From Evansella tamaricis (GTDB lineage: Bacteria; Bacillota; Bacilli; Bacillales; Salisediminibacteriaceae), in contig NZ_JAHQCS010000178.1 in NCBI RefSeq assembly GCF_019042215.1, positions 1-64,000 on the forward strand: 64,000 nt of DNA. Direction: 5' to 3'. The position numbers and the translations under genes are program-made. The notes beneath the pieces were generated by a model. The model searched no databases. It saw only the letters and a list, made by a program, of their open reading frames with translations, and was not told where the DNA came from. The stretch's first letter is position 1. Every line of letters begins with the position of its first letter. Positions 34,426-41,184 of this stretch are shown piece after piece.

Positions 34426-34587
34426 TTAAACACCTAACCATAAGGTAAAACAAATAGCAAATACACTTGCTGCGTATCCTATTGCATATTGTGTTTTATG
34501 ATTCTCATTCTCTGCTTTATTACTGATAATTCCAGAACCGAATCCTAAAGCAAAAAATATCAATAGTATTAAAATTGCAATTATCAT
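34426..34587 (-). CDS. Small two-helix membrane protein (53 aa)
   Basis: MIIAILILLIFFALGFGSGI, a short polar hinge, then AIGYAASVFAICFTLWLGV: two transmembrane helices with about 20 polar residues between them. AGGAGG precedes the ATG. The hairpin topology is holin-like in shape, but size and context do not allow a holin call. Confidence 0.6.
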   Translation of the reverse strand: MIIAILILLIFFALGFGSGIISNKAENENHKTQYAIGYAASVFAICFTLWLGV

Positions 34588-34613
34588 CTATTTAACCTCC
34601 TGTAAATTAAGAA

Positions 34614-34778
34614 CTAAAGATTCTTTATAAATTTTCTATAGCTGTCAACATTCTGTTTTTGTTTAATTTGTCGTTCCTCAAAATGTTCTATTATTTCAAG
34701 CATTTCTTTTGCTTTATGTTCTAATAATGTCTTTATTTTGTTGTCAGCTTCTAAAAGTTCATCATGTAATGTATTCAT
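34614..34778 (-). CDS. Hypothetical 54-aa helical protein
   Basis: MNTLHDELLEADNKIKTLLE ... MLEIIEHFEERQIKQKQNV, one long coiled-coil-like helix. The start at 34778 follows AAAGGAGG and overlaps the preceding stop (TGATG). No family recognised. Confidence 0.6.
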   Translation of the reverse strand: MNTLHDELLEADNKIKTLLEHKAKEMLEIIEHFEERQIKQKQNVDSYRKFIKNL

Positions 34779-34978
34779 CAACTTACCTCCTTTAATAACC
34801 AACTGGTAAACTTTCTATGTAACTCATCACTATTTAAACTATTAATACCGTTCTCACGCTTGAATTGTTCCGATTTATCCTGCACCCATACAATATAGTC
34901 CCATGACTTGAAATGGGCTCCTGGTTCAATTCCTTTCGCTTTGCAATAGGACATGTATCGTGCTTGGTAATTAACCAT
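34778..34978 (-). CDS. Hypothetical 66-aa protein
   Basis: MVNYQARYMSYCKAKGIEPG, then FKSWDYIVWVQDKSEQFKRE. The ATG at 34978 lies within the end of the small membrane-peptide gene (AATGGTTAA), so coupling is likely; an upstream in-frame TTG is an alternative. No family recognised. Confidence 0.55.
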   Translation of the reverse strand: MVNYQARYMSYCKAKGIEPGAHFKSWDYIVWVQDKSEQFKRENGINSLNSDELHRKFTSWLLKEVS

Positions 34979-35072
34979 TTCTAGCAAACCATTTTTCAAT
35001 AAGATAAGTTCCCAACATCATTAAATTTATCTGTATAGAGATAACGAAAATTATAATTAACATAAAATCCAT
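34971..35072 (-). CDS. Small membrane peptide (33 aa)
   Basis: MDFMLIIIFVISIQINLMML then GTYLIEKWFARNG: one transmembrane helix with a basic C-terminus. GAGGAGG lies 8 nt upstream. It overlaps the following gene by 8 nt. Function unknown. Confidence 0.5.
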   Translation of the reverse strand: MDFMLIIIFVISIQINLMMLGTYLIEKWFARNG

Positions 35073-35100
35073 TCTTACTACCTCCTCAAATTTTTAACAA

Positions 35101-35130
35101 AATAAAAAACACTCCCATAACAGAAAGTGT
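35101..35130 (-). terminator. Terminator after the 72-aa gene
   Basis: ACACT/AGTGT stem followed by TTTTTTATTTT on the minus strand, just past the stop at 35134. Confidence 0.7.
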
Positions 35131-35133
35131 CCT

Positions 35134-35352
35134 TTATTTTGTCACCCATTTTAATTTTTCCTCTATCCATCCTTTAAACCGATAAAAACCAATTTCCTTT
35201 TTTATAACTTCCACTAATTCTCTTATCTGCAAACCAAGAGTAAATATAGCATAAGCATATGTATTTTCAAATATTTTGCGATGTTTAAAAACTTCATCGA
35301 GTGGTATGTCGTTAACCTTTGCATACTCAATTAATATTTCGTCCTTTTCCAT
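35134..35352 (-). CDS. Hypothetical 72-aa protein
   Basis: MEKDEILIEYAKVNDIPLDE ... IKKEIGFYRFKGWIEEKLKW. GGAGGTG precedes the ATG at 35352; the longer frame has no site. It forms a single-gene unit between two terminators. No family recognised. Confidence 0.6.
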   Translation of the reverse strand: MEKDEILIEYAKVNDIPLDEVFKHRKIFENTYAYAIFTLGLQIRELVEVIKKEIGFYRFKGWIEEKLKWVTK

Positions 35353-35367
35353 GTGTTTCACCTCCAA

Positions 35368-35393
35368 AAGAAAAAGCCACACCACAGTGTGAC
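35368..35393 (-). terminator. Terminator after the 66-aa gene
   Basis: GTCACAC/GTGTGGC stem with TTTTTCTTTT on the minus strand, at the stop of the gene ending at 35393. Confidence 0.8.
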
Positions 35394-35593
35394 TATAAAC
35401 TCTTTATTATATAAAACCTTCTAACAAGTTTCATATTAATGACAAATCCTTCATTAGAGATAAACCAGTCATTACTCATTAAATGAGATTGCATTTTTTC
35501 TTTACTTTTTGCAAAACCAGTATATGATCTAATATCATGCTCAGCGAATAAGAATTCTATTTCAAACTTTTGATTCTCACTGATTTTAATCAC
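35393..35593 (-). CDS. Hypothetical 66-aa protein with unclear start
   Basis: IKISENQKFEIEFLFAEHDI ... NEGFVINMKLVRRFYIIKSL. The GTG at 35593 lies directly against GGGAGG, too close for normal initiation, while the ideal spacing points to an ATC codon, so initiation may be unusual. A beta-rich small domain; no family recognised. Confidence 0.5.
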   Translation of the reverse strand: MIKISENQKFEIEFLFAEHDIRSYTGFAKSKEKMQSHLMSNDWFISNEGFVINMKLVRRFYIIKSL

Positions 35594-35640
35594 CTCCCAT
35601 CATGCCCTTTAATTCGACATAATGGAAAGATATTCCTTTG

Positions 35641-35724
35641 TTACATATCCAGCCATTCTTCGTCACTATATTCATAACTCGTAATAGTACACCCATCTTT
35701 TCTTGTTACTGTTTTGACTGGCAT
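35641..35724 (-). CDS. Hypothetical 27-aa peptide
   Basis: MPVKTVTRKDGCTITSYEYS then DEEWLDM. AGGGGTGG precedes the ATG. Short, with a basic start and acidic end. It is too short to judge by coding statistics, and the call rests on the ribosome-binding site and spacing. Confidence 0.4.
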   Translation of the reverse strand: MPVKTVTRKDGCTITSYEYSDEEWLDM

Positions 35725-35788
35725 TATGTCCACCCCTAATATAAGTTGTTTCGTAATTATAGATCAAAGTAGATGAACTTTCAAACAA

Positions 35789-35945
35789 CGAAAAAGACCC
35801 CACAGTTTGATGTGAGGTCTTGAATAAATTATGTGGTACCCCTAGATATTTTCAAGTCTAGGGGATTTTCTCATGTAAATGAGAATATGATGTAATGTTG
35901 CAATCCTACTATAAGTAGGTCACGCCCTAAAGGCAGCATACGTAA
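35789..35945 (-). ncRNA. Structured RNA downstream of the PemK-like gene
   Basis: The minus strand after the PemK-like stop folds into consecutive perfect stems: ATGCTGC/GCAACAT (933-939 with 895-901, one G-U) enclosing AGTAGG/CCTACT (6 bp, 35905-35919) and GCC/GGC; TTCTCAT/ATGAGAA (35868-35885); CCCCTAGA/TCTAGGGG (35839-35864). It ends at an 11-bp terminator stem (35794-35821) with TTTTT. No open reading frame fits. A published candidate RNA motif named pemK is said to lie beside such genes; whether this is a member is untested. Confidence 0.65.
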
Positions 35946-35976
35946 ATTTCTTAATTAAAGAATAATATAAAATGAA

Positions 35977-36717
35977 TTACTTGTCAATTGTTTCCTGCAA
36001 TTTCTTTAAATTTAATAATTCTTCAATAAGTTTTTCATTCTGTTTCGTTAACGATTGTATTTGCTCATTTAGCATTTTACTCATATATGGTGTATGTGTT
36101 TTTAGTAAATAATCTTCAATCTGATCCATAAGTTTTGTGTTGGCAATAGATCCCACTACTCCTTGTCTTGTTATTCTATTTTTAGAAATAACTCTCATTT
36201 GATGAACCAAAACATATGAATCATTTTTAAATTGATTGAATTCTTTACAAGATACGGGTATCAATGATGATTTAATATCCTCTGACATAGTATCGATTTC
36301 TAAGCTATCCTGAGAAGTTATGGGAATTACTACAACCATACCCGTATAATCCGCAATAACTATCCCAGTGTGAGTTAATGCTAGTTCTCTGTCAATGTTA
36401 CTTGCTCCAAAATCAACACTTAGTAATTTACCTCTGCCAAATGATTGATGGAAATCAAACGTCTCATTTGGTTTATCTTTTTTTGAAAATTTTCTTACGC
36501 TATTTGGTTTTAATCCAAATGTACCGAAATCTCTTAATACACCTTGCCAAAGTATAAGTTTACTGGTTTGGTAGATGTTTTTACGTAGATACCATCTCTT
36601 AGTCATTTTGACAGATTCATTAACTTGATTTTTCATATCGTCGTTTGAACCAGAATTAATGGTAGATAATGTTCTGTTTTTCAATAATGCGACAACCTTA
36701 CTTATATTAACGCTCAA
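35977..36717 (-). CDS. PemK/MazF-like endoribonuclease domain protein
   Basis: 246 aa. An N-terminal helical extension precedes a MazF-type barrel (about residues 93-190): GRGKLLSVDFGASNIDREL, THTGIVIADYTGMVVVIPIT, SYVLVHQMRVISKNRITRQG. A C-terminal coiled coil (LNEQIQSLTKQNEKLIEELL) follows. MazF proteins cleave single-stranded RNA, but this form is twice the usual length and has no adjacent protein antitoxin gene. It starts with TTG, with GGAGG 9 nt upstream. A palindrome overlaps its promoter and a structured RNA follows. It could be a toxin controlled by RNA or an element regulator. Confidence 0.8.
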   Translation of the reverse strand: MSVNISKVVALLKNRTLSTINSGSNDDMKNQVNESVKMTKRWYLRKNIYQTSKLILWQGVLRDFGTFGLKPNSVRKFSKKDKPNETFDFHQSFGRGKLLSVDFGASNIDRELALTHTGIVIADYTGMVVVIPITSQDSLEIDTMSEDIKSSLIPVSCKEFNQFKNDSYVLVHQMRVISKNRITRQGVVGSIANTKLMDQIEDYLLKTHTPYMSKMLNEQIQSLTKQNEKLIEELLNLKKLQETIDK

Positions 36718-36732
36718 TATCCTCTCACCTCC

Positions 36733-36768
36733 AATCTACCAAAATTATACATAACAATTTAGTAGATT
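36733..36768 (-). promoter_or_regulatory. Promoter and palindromic operator of the PemK-like gene
   Basis: AATCTACCAAAATT (36733-36746) and AATTTAGTAGATT (36756-36768) form an imperfect inverted repeat flanking TATAAT on the minus strand, 35 bp before the gene. The layout suggests autorepression. Confidence 0.6.
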
Positions 36769-36778
36769 AAAAGGTAAT

Positions 36779-36994
36779 TTAAAGAATTATGTCACTATTT
36801 ATCATTTTTTTAATTTTCTTTTTCCGCTTCTTTTTAGGCTTAATTTTTCCTGCTGCAATTAACTCATCACGAATCTGATCAACAGTTTTTAGTTCTTTTG
36901 GACGTTTATGTTCTCTATATTTCCATGGATCATTGTCGAACTCATAACCTTTCCAACTTGAATAAAACTTTTTCTCAGCTTCCGTCCAGCCCAT
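36779..36994 (-). CDS. Hypothetical 71-aa basic protein
   Basis: MGWTEAEKKFYSSWKGYEFD ... DQIRDELIAAGKIKPKKKRK, with a very basic C-terminus. It begins 5 nt after the stop of the preceding gene. No family recognised; nucleic-acid binding is possible because of the Lys/Arg-rich tail. Confidence 0.6.
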   Translation of the reverse strand: MGWTEAEKKFYSSWKGYEFDNDPWKYREHKRPKELKTVDQIRDELIAAGKIKPKKKRKKKIKKMINSDIIL

Positions 36995-36998
36995 TTAA

Positions 36999-37169
36999 TC
37001 ACCGATTATTTCTTAGATTTGCAGTAGTATTAATTAAATCATCCCACAAACACCTTAATAGCACTTCTGGTTCTTCATTCTCTATATCTATATCTAAGCC
37101 GTCAAAACAGCCTTCTTCAATCAAATCTTGTACCATTTCCCTTAGTTCCTCTTTACTGTAATCGCCCAT
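36999..37169 (-). CDS. Hypothetical 56-aa acidic protein
   Basis: MGDYSKEELREMVQDLIEEG ... VLLRCLWDDLINTTANLRNN. GGAG precedes the ATG at 37169. Strongly acidic, next to a strongly basic partner encoded just downstream, so the two could bind each other (inference). Confidence 0.55.
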   Translation of the reverse strand: MGDYSKEELREMVQDLIEEGCFDGLDIDIENEEPEVLLRCLWDDLINTTANLRNNR

Positions 37170-37235
37170 CTATTTCACTCCTTTTATTTTGGTGTGTTCA
37201 TGAGGAATTGAACCTCATCTAACCGCCTGGAAACA

Positions 37236-37260
37236 CAAAAAATAAGCACCAATGTGCTTA
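37236..37260 (-). terminator. Terminator after the 84-aa gene
   Basis: AAGCAC/GTGCTT stem with ATTTTTTTG on the minus strand, at the stop codon at 37262. Confidence 0.8.
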
Positions 37261-37261
37261 A

Positions 37262-37516
37262 CTAGTCAATCACTATAAATTTCTTATTTCTTGGTATGTA
37301 ATAATTGTTTTTCAATTCCTGGTACTCTGCTCCACTAAACAATATATCTAAGTTTATGTATCTACTTCTGACCGGTATATTGTCCTTTATATCAGTTTCA
37401 ACGTATCTCATTCCATCACCAGTAATTCCAACTGAAAGAACTTTTCCTTGTTCAGTAATTATTGGATCACTTGGTGATTTACGATGCTTAAACTCATATG
37501 TTTTTCCAACTTCCAT
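37262..37516 (-). CDS. Hypothetical 84-aa beta-rich protein
   Basis: MEVGKTYEFKHRKSPSDPII, KVLSVGITGDGMRYVETDI and RSRYINLDILFSGAEY: a compact beta protein. A single-gene unit with its own terminator. No family recognised. Confidence 0.6.
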   Translation of the reverse strand: MEVGKTYEFKHRKSPSDPIITEQGKVLSVGITGDGMRYVETDIKDNIPVRSRYINLDILFSGAEYQELKNNYYIPRNKKFIVID

Positions 37517-37536
37517 TTACATTCCACCTTTTTACA

Positions 37537-37566
37537 TTAAAAATAAGCACCTAATTACTGTGCTTC
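37537..37566 (-). terminator. Terminator after the zinc-ribbon gene
   Basis: AAGCAC/GTGCTT stem followed by ATTTTTAATG on the minus strand; the stop codon lies in the loop. The stem sequence is the same as at 37236-37260. Confidence 0.7.
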
Positions 37567-37695
37567 AATTCTCTCTACTGGTTTAAATTCACTTTTATGT
37601 ACATTCACAATTAACTCTCTAAATTCATTACTTCCACATTTACAGAGATTATCACTGGTGACAACCAAGCACCTACAACATAACTTTATCTTCAT
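37555..37695 (-). CDS. Small zinc-ribbon protein (46 aa)
   Basis: MKIKLCCRCLVVTSDNLCKC, then GSNEFRELIVNV. CxxC and CxC knuckles make a small zinc ribbon. It overlaps the end of the 211-aa gene by 23 nt in another frame, and GGTGG lies upstream. Probably a nucleic-acid or protein-binding module; no family recognised. Confidence 0.6.
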   Translation of the reverse strand: MKIKLCCRCLVVTSDNLCKCGSNEFRELIVNVHKSEFKPVERIEAQ

Positions 37696-38308
37696 GATAA
37701 TCCACCTTCTCAATAAAATGGCCTTTACCTAATTGACGTTTTATCGTTCTCTTTTCCACTGCTATTTTAAATTCATCTGTCAATGAAACATTCTTATCAG
37801 ATAAGTAATCCATACACATTTCTTGATGTTCTTTTTTATCAAACGTCTCATTTACACGTTGTTTCATTATTTCTGTTTTCAAAATTTCCTCATCTTCTTT
37901 AAATATTAATTCTTGAAGCGTTTCCCTAAAAAACATATCGTGACAACTTTCTTTGATTCTTTTCTCTGCCTGACAAGTGAGAACATAATCAATTGCTTCG
38001 ACTTCTGATAAATCATTTTTAACTCTATATGCTGCAATGTCATATTCATATTGATCCAACATAGGTTCAGCATGTTTAAACACATATACCTCTTCATCAT
38101 CTTCAATATTAAACTGTTCCATCATATAAAGTGGTTCATTTTCACGCTCAAACATTATGTAGTCTTCTAGTCCATAAGCATCGTAATAATTTGTTACAAT
38201 TTTATCCCATAACAAAGAATTATTATCTGCACGATACTGATATATGTACAAGTCTGGATCTCTAACTAAATCCTCAGAGATAGGACTGACTTTGATTAAC
38301 TGTTTCAT
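37673..38308 (-). CDS. Hypothetical 211-aa protein
   Basis: MKQLIKVSPISEDLVRDPDL ... YDAYGLEDYIMFERENEPLY ... EDDEEVYVFKHAEPMLDQYE, acidic and helical. It shares a nucleotide with the stop of the 100-aa gene upstream, so the two are coupled. No family recognised. Confidence 0.65.
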   Translation of the reverse strand: MKQLIKVSPISEDLVRDPDLYIYQYRADNNSLLWDKIVTNYYDAYGLEDYIMFERENEPLYMMEQFNIEDDEEVYVFKHAEPMLDQYEYDIAAYRVKNDLSEVEAIDYVLTCQAEKRIKESCHDMFFRETLQELIFKEDEEILKTEIMKQRVNETFDKKEHQEMCMDYLSDKNVSLTDEFKIAVEKRTIKRQLGKGHFIEKVDYHEDKVML

Positions 38309-38610
38309 TACTCATCCCCTTTGACAATATCGCTAATTTGTTGTTCTAGTTGCTTCCTTTCTTCTGGTGTTATATCACCTATATATTCAACTAACTTTTT
38401 ACTTTCTTTTTGTGATAATAAATCAGACTTAGAACTTTTTAATGAAGTCTTTATATAATCAACTTCTTCGATTAATAACTTTAAACCATCATCTGTACGA
38501 TTCATGTATCTCAGAAGACCACGGAACAAATCAACTTCAATTTGCCTAGTATAATGTTGAAGCATTTTTTCTAATTCACCTTTTTCAATAACAACAACCT
38601 CTTTGGACAT
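38308..38610 (-). CDS. Hypothetical 100-aa protein
   Basis: MSKEVVVIEKGELEKMLQHY ... LFRGLLRYMNRTDDGLKLLI, helical. First gene of a two-gene unit with the 211-aa gene. No family recognised. Confidence 0.65.
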   Translation of the reverse strand: MSKEVVVIEKGELEKMLQHYTRQIEVDLFRGLLRYMNRTDDGLKLLIEEVDYIKTSLKSSKSDLLSQKESKKLVEYIGDITPEERKQLEQQISDIVKGDE

Positions 38611-38629
38611 TAAAACACTACCCTTCTAA

Positions 38630-38924
38630 TAATTTTTTTGAAAATGGGACAGCCACGTGATATGACCGTCCACATTTTCAGTGGAATAAAAGGAGTCGCA
38701 ACCTGAGAAGAGGTTGCATTTATTTAATAACGCTCTACTAAAAGCAGAACGATACTAACAGTAAAAAAAAGAGTAAGCTGGTAAGGCCTACTCTCAAGAA
38801 GGAGTGTAGTTTGGGATAACTACAGTAAGTATTTAAAATAACGCCCCGTCAGGCGATATTAACCTATTTAAAACACATAAAACAAAGGGATAAGAATAAA
38901 ATCCTATCCCCTTACCTCACATGC
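38630..38924 (+). other. Non-coding region with several hairpins
   Basis: No reading frame of useful length. The + strand holds GCAACC/GGTTGC followed by ATTTATTT (terminator-like), GAGTA/TACTC, GTAGTT-like/ACTAC, CGCC/GGCG and GGGATA/TATCCC stems within 300 nt. It may encode a structured RNA or the 5' leader of the peptide at 38948. Confidence 0.4.
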
Positions 38925-38948
38925 TAATAAAGGAGGACACCTTTATTA
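38925..38948 (+). promoter_or_regulatory. Perfect hairpin over a Shine-Dalgarno site
   Basis: TAATAAAGG pairs over 9 bp with CCTTTATTA around an AGGACA loop. The AGGAGG site and the first base of the ATG at 38948 are inside the structure, so folding would limit translation of the small peptide. Confidence 0.6.
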
Positions 38949-39028
38949 TGGCTATTGACAATATGTTACGAAACGTAATTGAACTCACTTCAAAAGTCCA
39001 ACAGCTTCTTGCACCACGTTTTATTTAA
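38948..39028 (+). CDS. Small peptide (26 aa) with hidden ribosome-binding site
   Basis: MAIDNMLRNVIELTSKVQQL then LAPRFI, predicted as an amphipathic helix. AAAGGAGG lies 11 nt upstream inside a perfect hairpin. It is encoded on the + strand among minus-strand genes, divergent from no clear partner and convergent with the HTH gene. It could be a signal, toxin or leader peptide; no family recognised. Confidence 0.5.
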   Translation: MAIDNMLRNVIELTSKVQQLLAPRFI

Positions 39029-39082
39029 AGACGGACATGATACCCAACGATTCACATAATATATGTGCCACGGCTACCGTCT
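39029..39082. repeat. Nested inverted repeats after the small peptide
   Basis: AGACGG (39029-39034) pairs with CCGTCT (39077-39082) and encloses CACATA/TATGTG (39053-39067). It may be an RNA end, a convergent terminator or an operator. Confidence 0.5.
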
Positions 39083-39086
39083 AAAT

Positions 39087-39305
39087 CTATAAATCAACGG
39101 GTACTTTTACCCAGTGATAAACTTGTTTACTTTCAATGTATTCTTTAACTTTCTGAGCTTTAGTATCACTCATATTTGCTTTGTGGTTAAACCACATAGA
39201 TAGTAATCCTGGACTAATTCCTAACTGTTTAGAAAGCTCTATATTAGTAATACTTTTCATACGTTTTAGTTGGTTTAGTGTATCAATTTGATTATGATCC
39301 ATCAC
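39087..39305 (-). CDS. XRE-family helix-turn-helix protein (72 aa)
   Basis: ITNIELSKQLGISPGLLSMWFNHK is a Cro/C1-type helix-turn-helix, followed by VKEYIESKQVYHWVKVPVD. A small DNA-binding protein, convergent with the 26-aa peptide gene. It may control the surrounding region. Confidence 0.75.
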   Translation of the reverse strand: MMDHNQIDTLNQLKRMKSITNIELSKQLGISPGLLSMWFNHKANMSDTKAQKVKEYIESKQVYHWVKVPVDL

Positions 39306-39528
39306 TCTCCCTCCCTTTTAGGTTGAAATTATAATTGAAATAAGTTCAATAATTTTCAAAAAAAAAGTAACCAGTAACATAAGTCACCGGTTAAAATTAT
39401 GCTGGCAAGCACAATAAAAATTCACGAATTCTAGAAGAATTTCTTCTCCCACCTTCCGATAAAGGAAAGATACAATCTGATCAGATGTACCTTACACTAT
39501 AATATGTAAGATTTTAGGACTACATTTT

Positions 39529-40794
39529 CTATTGTTTTTCGTATGTCTTTATGTAACTGGCTACTTTCCGTAAATCTTTATCTAAATTATTCAAATATGT
39601 ATAGAAAATACTTAAGCATTTGGTGATGATTGTATTTTTTGTTTCTGTTCTTAATTTTCTATGTACAATCTCACCATTCATTATCTTGCAAAGTGTCATG
39701 TAAGTACTTTTATGTAATTGCTTATCCATCTGAAGCAATACCTCTTTAAATTGTGAATCACCTTCCATAATCAAGTCAATGATACTCGGTTCATGCTCCA
39801 CTCTATTTTTATGTAAATAATTCACGTTAACTTGTTTCTCTTTGTCAAACTGAGTTTTAAACCAACCTATAAGTAATTCAAATTGAGCATTTACATCCTC
39901 TATGTTATCAATCACGTTATTAAACATAGTGAGGAAATCCCTTATTTCATGAGACAGTGGAACATTTTTCTTTTTCTTCGTATTGAACCACAACTTATAT
40001 AACTTATACAACTTATCACCAATCGTTTCCTCAATGGCCCGTACACGTGATTCATCTATATTTAATTCTTTTGCTATGTGAGTGTTACCGTATGTTTTTT
40101 GATTATCTAACTCATATTTACGTATCAACTTTTGATATACGGCTAGTTGCTGCTTTGTTAAAATTTTATTTATGTATGCTTCCATTTCCATATCCTTAAT
40201 GAAATCTGCAAAACTCATGAATAAGTTCTTTTGATCCCATTGCTCAAAGGATTTTTGATTATAGTAACTACTTGAATCAGATAAGTTATCCTCGTCATTA
40301 TCGTAATCAGATGAACTACCACGTTCTGATACTATTTCAATTTCTCTGGAGACTATTTCACCCGTATTTTTGGCAAGAACAACTTTACCTAGTACCCTAT
40401 CTTGTTCAGTTTGGATAAATCCATGTATGTACTTTTTAGCCCATTTAACTAACGTATAATTTCCTAATTCTTTAGGTTTAGTTGGATTTTTCTGTAATAT
40501 TTCAACATTTACAAACTCCATTAATGCTTCTTGAAATATAGTTTTAACTTCATCTTTACCCAACTTAGCAAAGTTCTCAATACAGTATTTATAAAAGTGG
40601 TTTAGCGTTGGAACTGTGTATACTGTCCTTACATCTAAATATGTATTCTTTCTACCTATTTTATTTTCATGTGTCTTCCAATTTTGCTTCTGCTTTATGA
40701 GATCCTCTAAAGCTGTTTCATCACCTTCAACAACACGAATTAATATATCCTTAAACTTTGTATTTTCTCCTGTATGCGTATTTGATTTGCTCAA
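39529..40794 (-). CDS. Sigma-factor-like protein
   Basis: 421 aa. The first part (FKDILIRVVEGDETALEDLI ... FQEALMEFVNVEIL) resembles the start of sigma region 2. LTKQQLAVYQKLIRKYELDN, TYGNTHIAKELNIDESRVRAIEE resembles the region 4 helix-turn-helix. A Ser/Asp-rich linker lies between them. A C-terminal 150 residues has no recognised domain. TTG at 40794 is the start, 8 nt after AAAGGAG. It may direct transcription of the element's genes; the sigma assignment is an inference. Confidence 0.55.
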   Translation of the reverse strand: MSKSNTHTGENTKFKDILIRVVEGDETALEDLIKQKQNWKTHENKIGRKNTYLDVRTVYTVPTLNHFYKYCIENFAKLGKDEVKTIFQEALMEFVNVEILQKNPTKPKELGNYTLVKWAKKYIHGFIQTEQDRVLGKVVLAKNTGEIVSREIEIVSERGSSSDYDNDEDNLSDSSSYYNQKSFEQWDQKNLFMSFADFIKDMEMEAYINKILTKQQLAVYQKLIRKYELDNQKTYGNTHIAKELNIDESRVRAIEETIGDKLYKLYKLWFNTKKKKNVPLSHEIRDFLTMFNNVIDNIEDVNAQFELLIGWFKTQFDKEKQVNVNYLHKNRVEHEPSIIDLIMEGDSQFKEVLLQMDKQLHKSTYMTLCKIMNGEIVHRKLRTETKNTIITKCLSIFYTYLNNLDKDLRKVASYIKTYEKQ

Positions 40795-40852
40795 AAACTC
40801 CACTCCTTTGATTAATTTTATTGGATTCTACTTTTCCATGTTGATTGTTCAT
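40751..40852 (-). CDS. Possible leader peptide (33 aa)
   Basis: MNNQHGKVESNKINQRSGVF, very basic overall. AGAGGAG lies upstream. The frame overlaps the start of the sigma-like gene by 44 nt, so its translation could couple to or hinder that start. Weak evidence. Confidence 0.35.
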   Translation of the reverse strand: MNNQHGKVESNKINQRSGVFEQIKYAYRRKYKV

Positions 40853-40989
40853 TAACAATCTCTCCTCTTTTGTGCGCTACCGTTACGTGCGCTTATATTT
40901 TTAAAACTAATTGACTATTGTAACTGGACAACTCTATTAATCTATTTATTTACAATTTAATCACCTCCTTAAAGACAAGTTCAAAAGAT

Positions 40990-41180
40990 TAGGGGTGCTA
41001 CCCACCATCTATTCGGTATTTGTTCCGCTACGCTACACAAAACCGAATACCTGCGCTGCACCACCCCTCTGGGCTAACGCCCATTCACCCCTCACAGCGC
41101 AATCGACCATTCACTTATATAAAATTGACCATTTTTACTACCTAGTAGAATTATTATTTATTAGGTAGTAAGAATGAGCG
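40990..41180. other. Non-coding, GC-richer region with inverted repeats (possible origin)
   Basis: Between the 353-aa gene and the sigma-like gene lies a segment richer in G/C than its surroundings, with TATTCGGT/ACCGAATA, GGGC-ttAGCCC-type and AGGGGTG/CACCCCT inverted repeats. Then come two copies of AATYGACCATT and the perfect TTACTACCTA/TAGGTAGTAA hairpin (41135-41171). No gene is seen. It resembles a plasmid replication control region. Confidence 0.4.
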
Positions 41181-41184
41181 TTTT

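Noticed and set aside
34426-34587. Holin
   Set aside because: Two helices fit, but the gene is far from any lysis gene, is very short, and lacks the charged tail; not enough support.
35832-35945. tRNA gene
   Set aside because: The stems do not form a cloverleaf, and there is no T-arm motif or CCA end.
38948-39028. Arbitrium (AimP-like) signal peptide gene
   Set aside because: The peptide lacks a signal sequence and a C-terminal pro-peptide site, and no AimR-like receptor with TPR repeats lies nearby.
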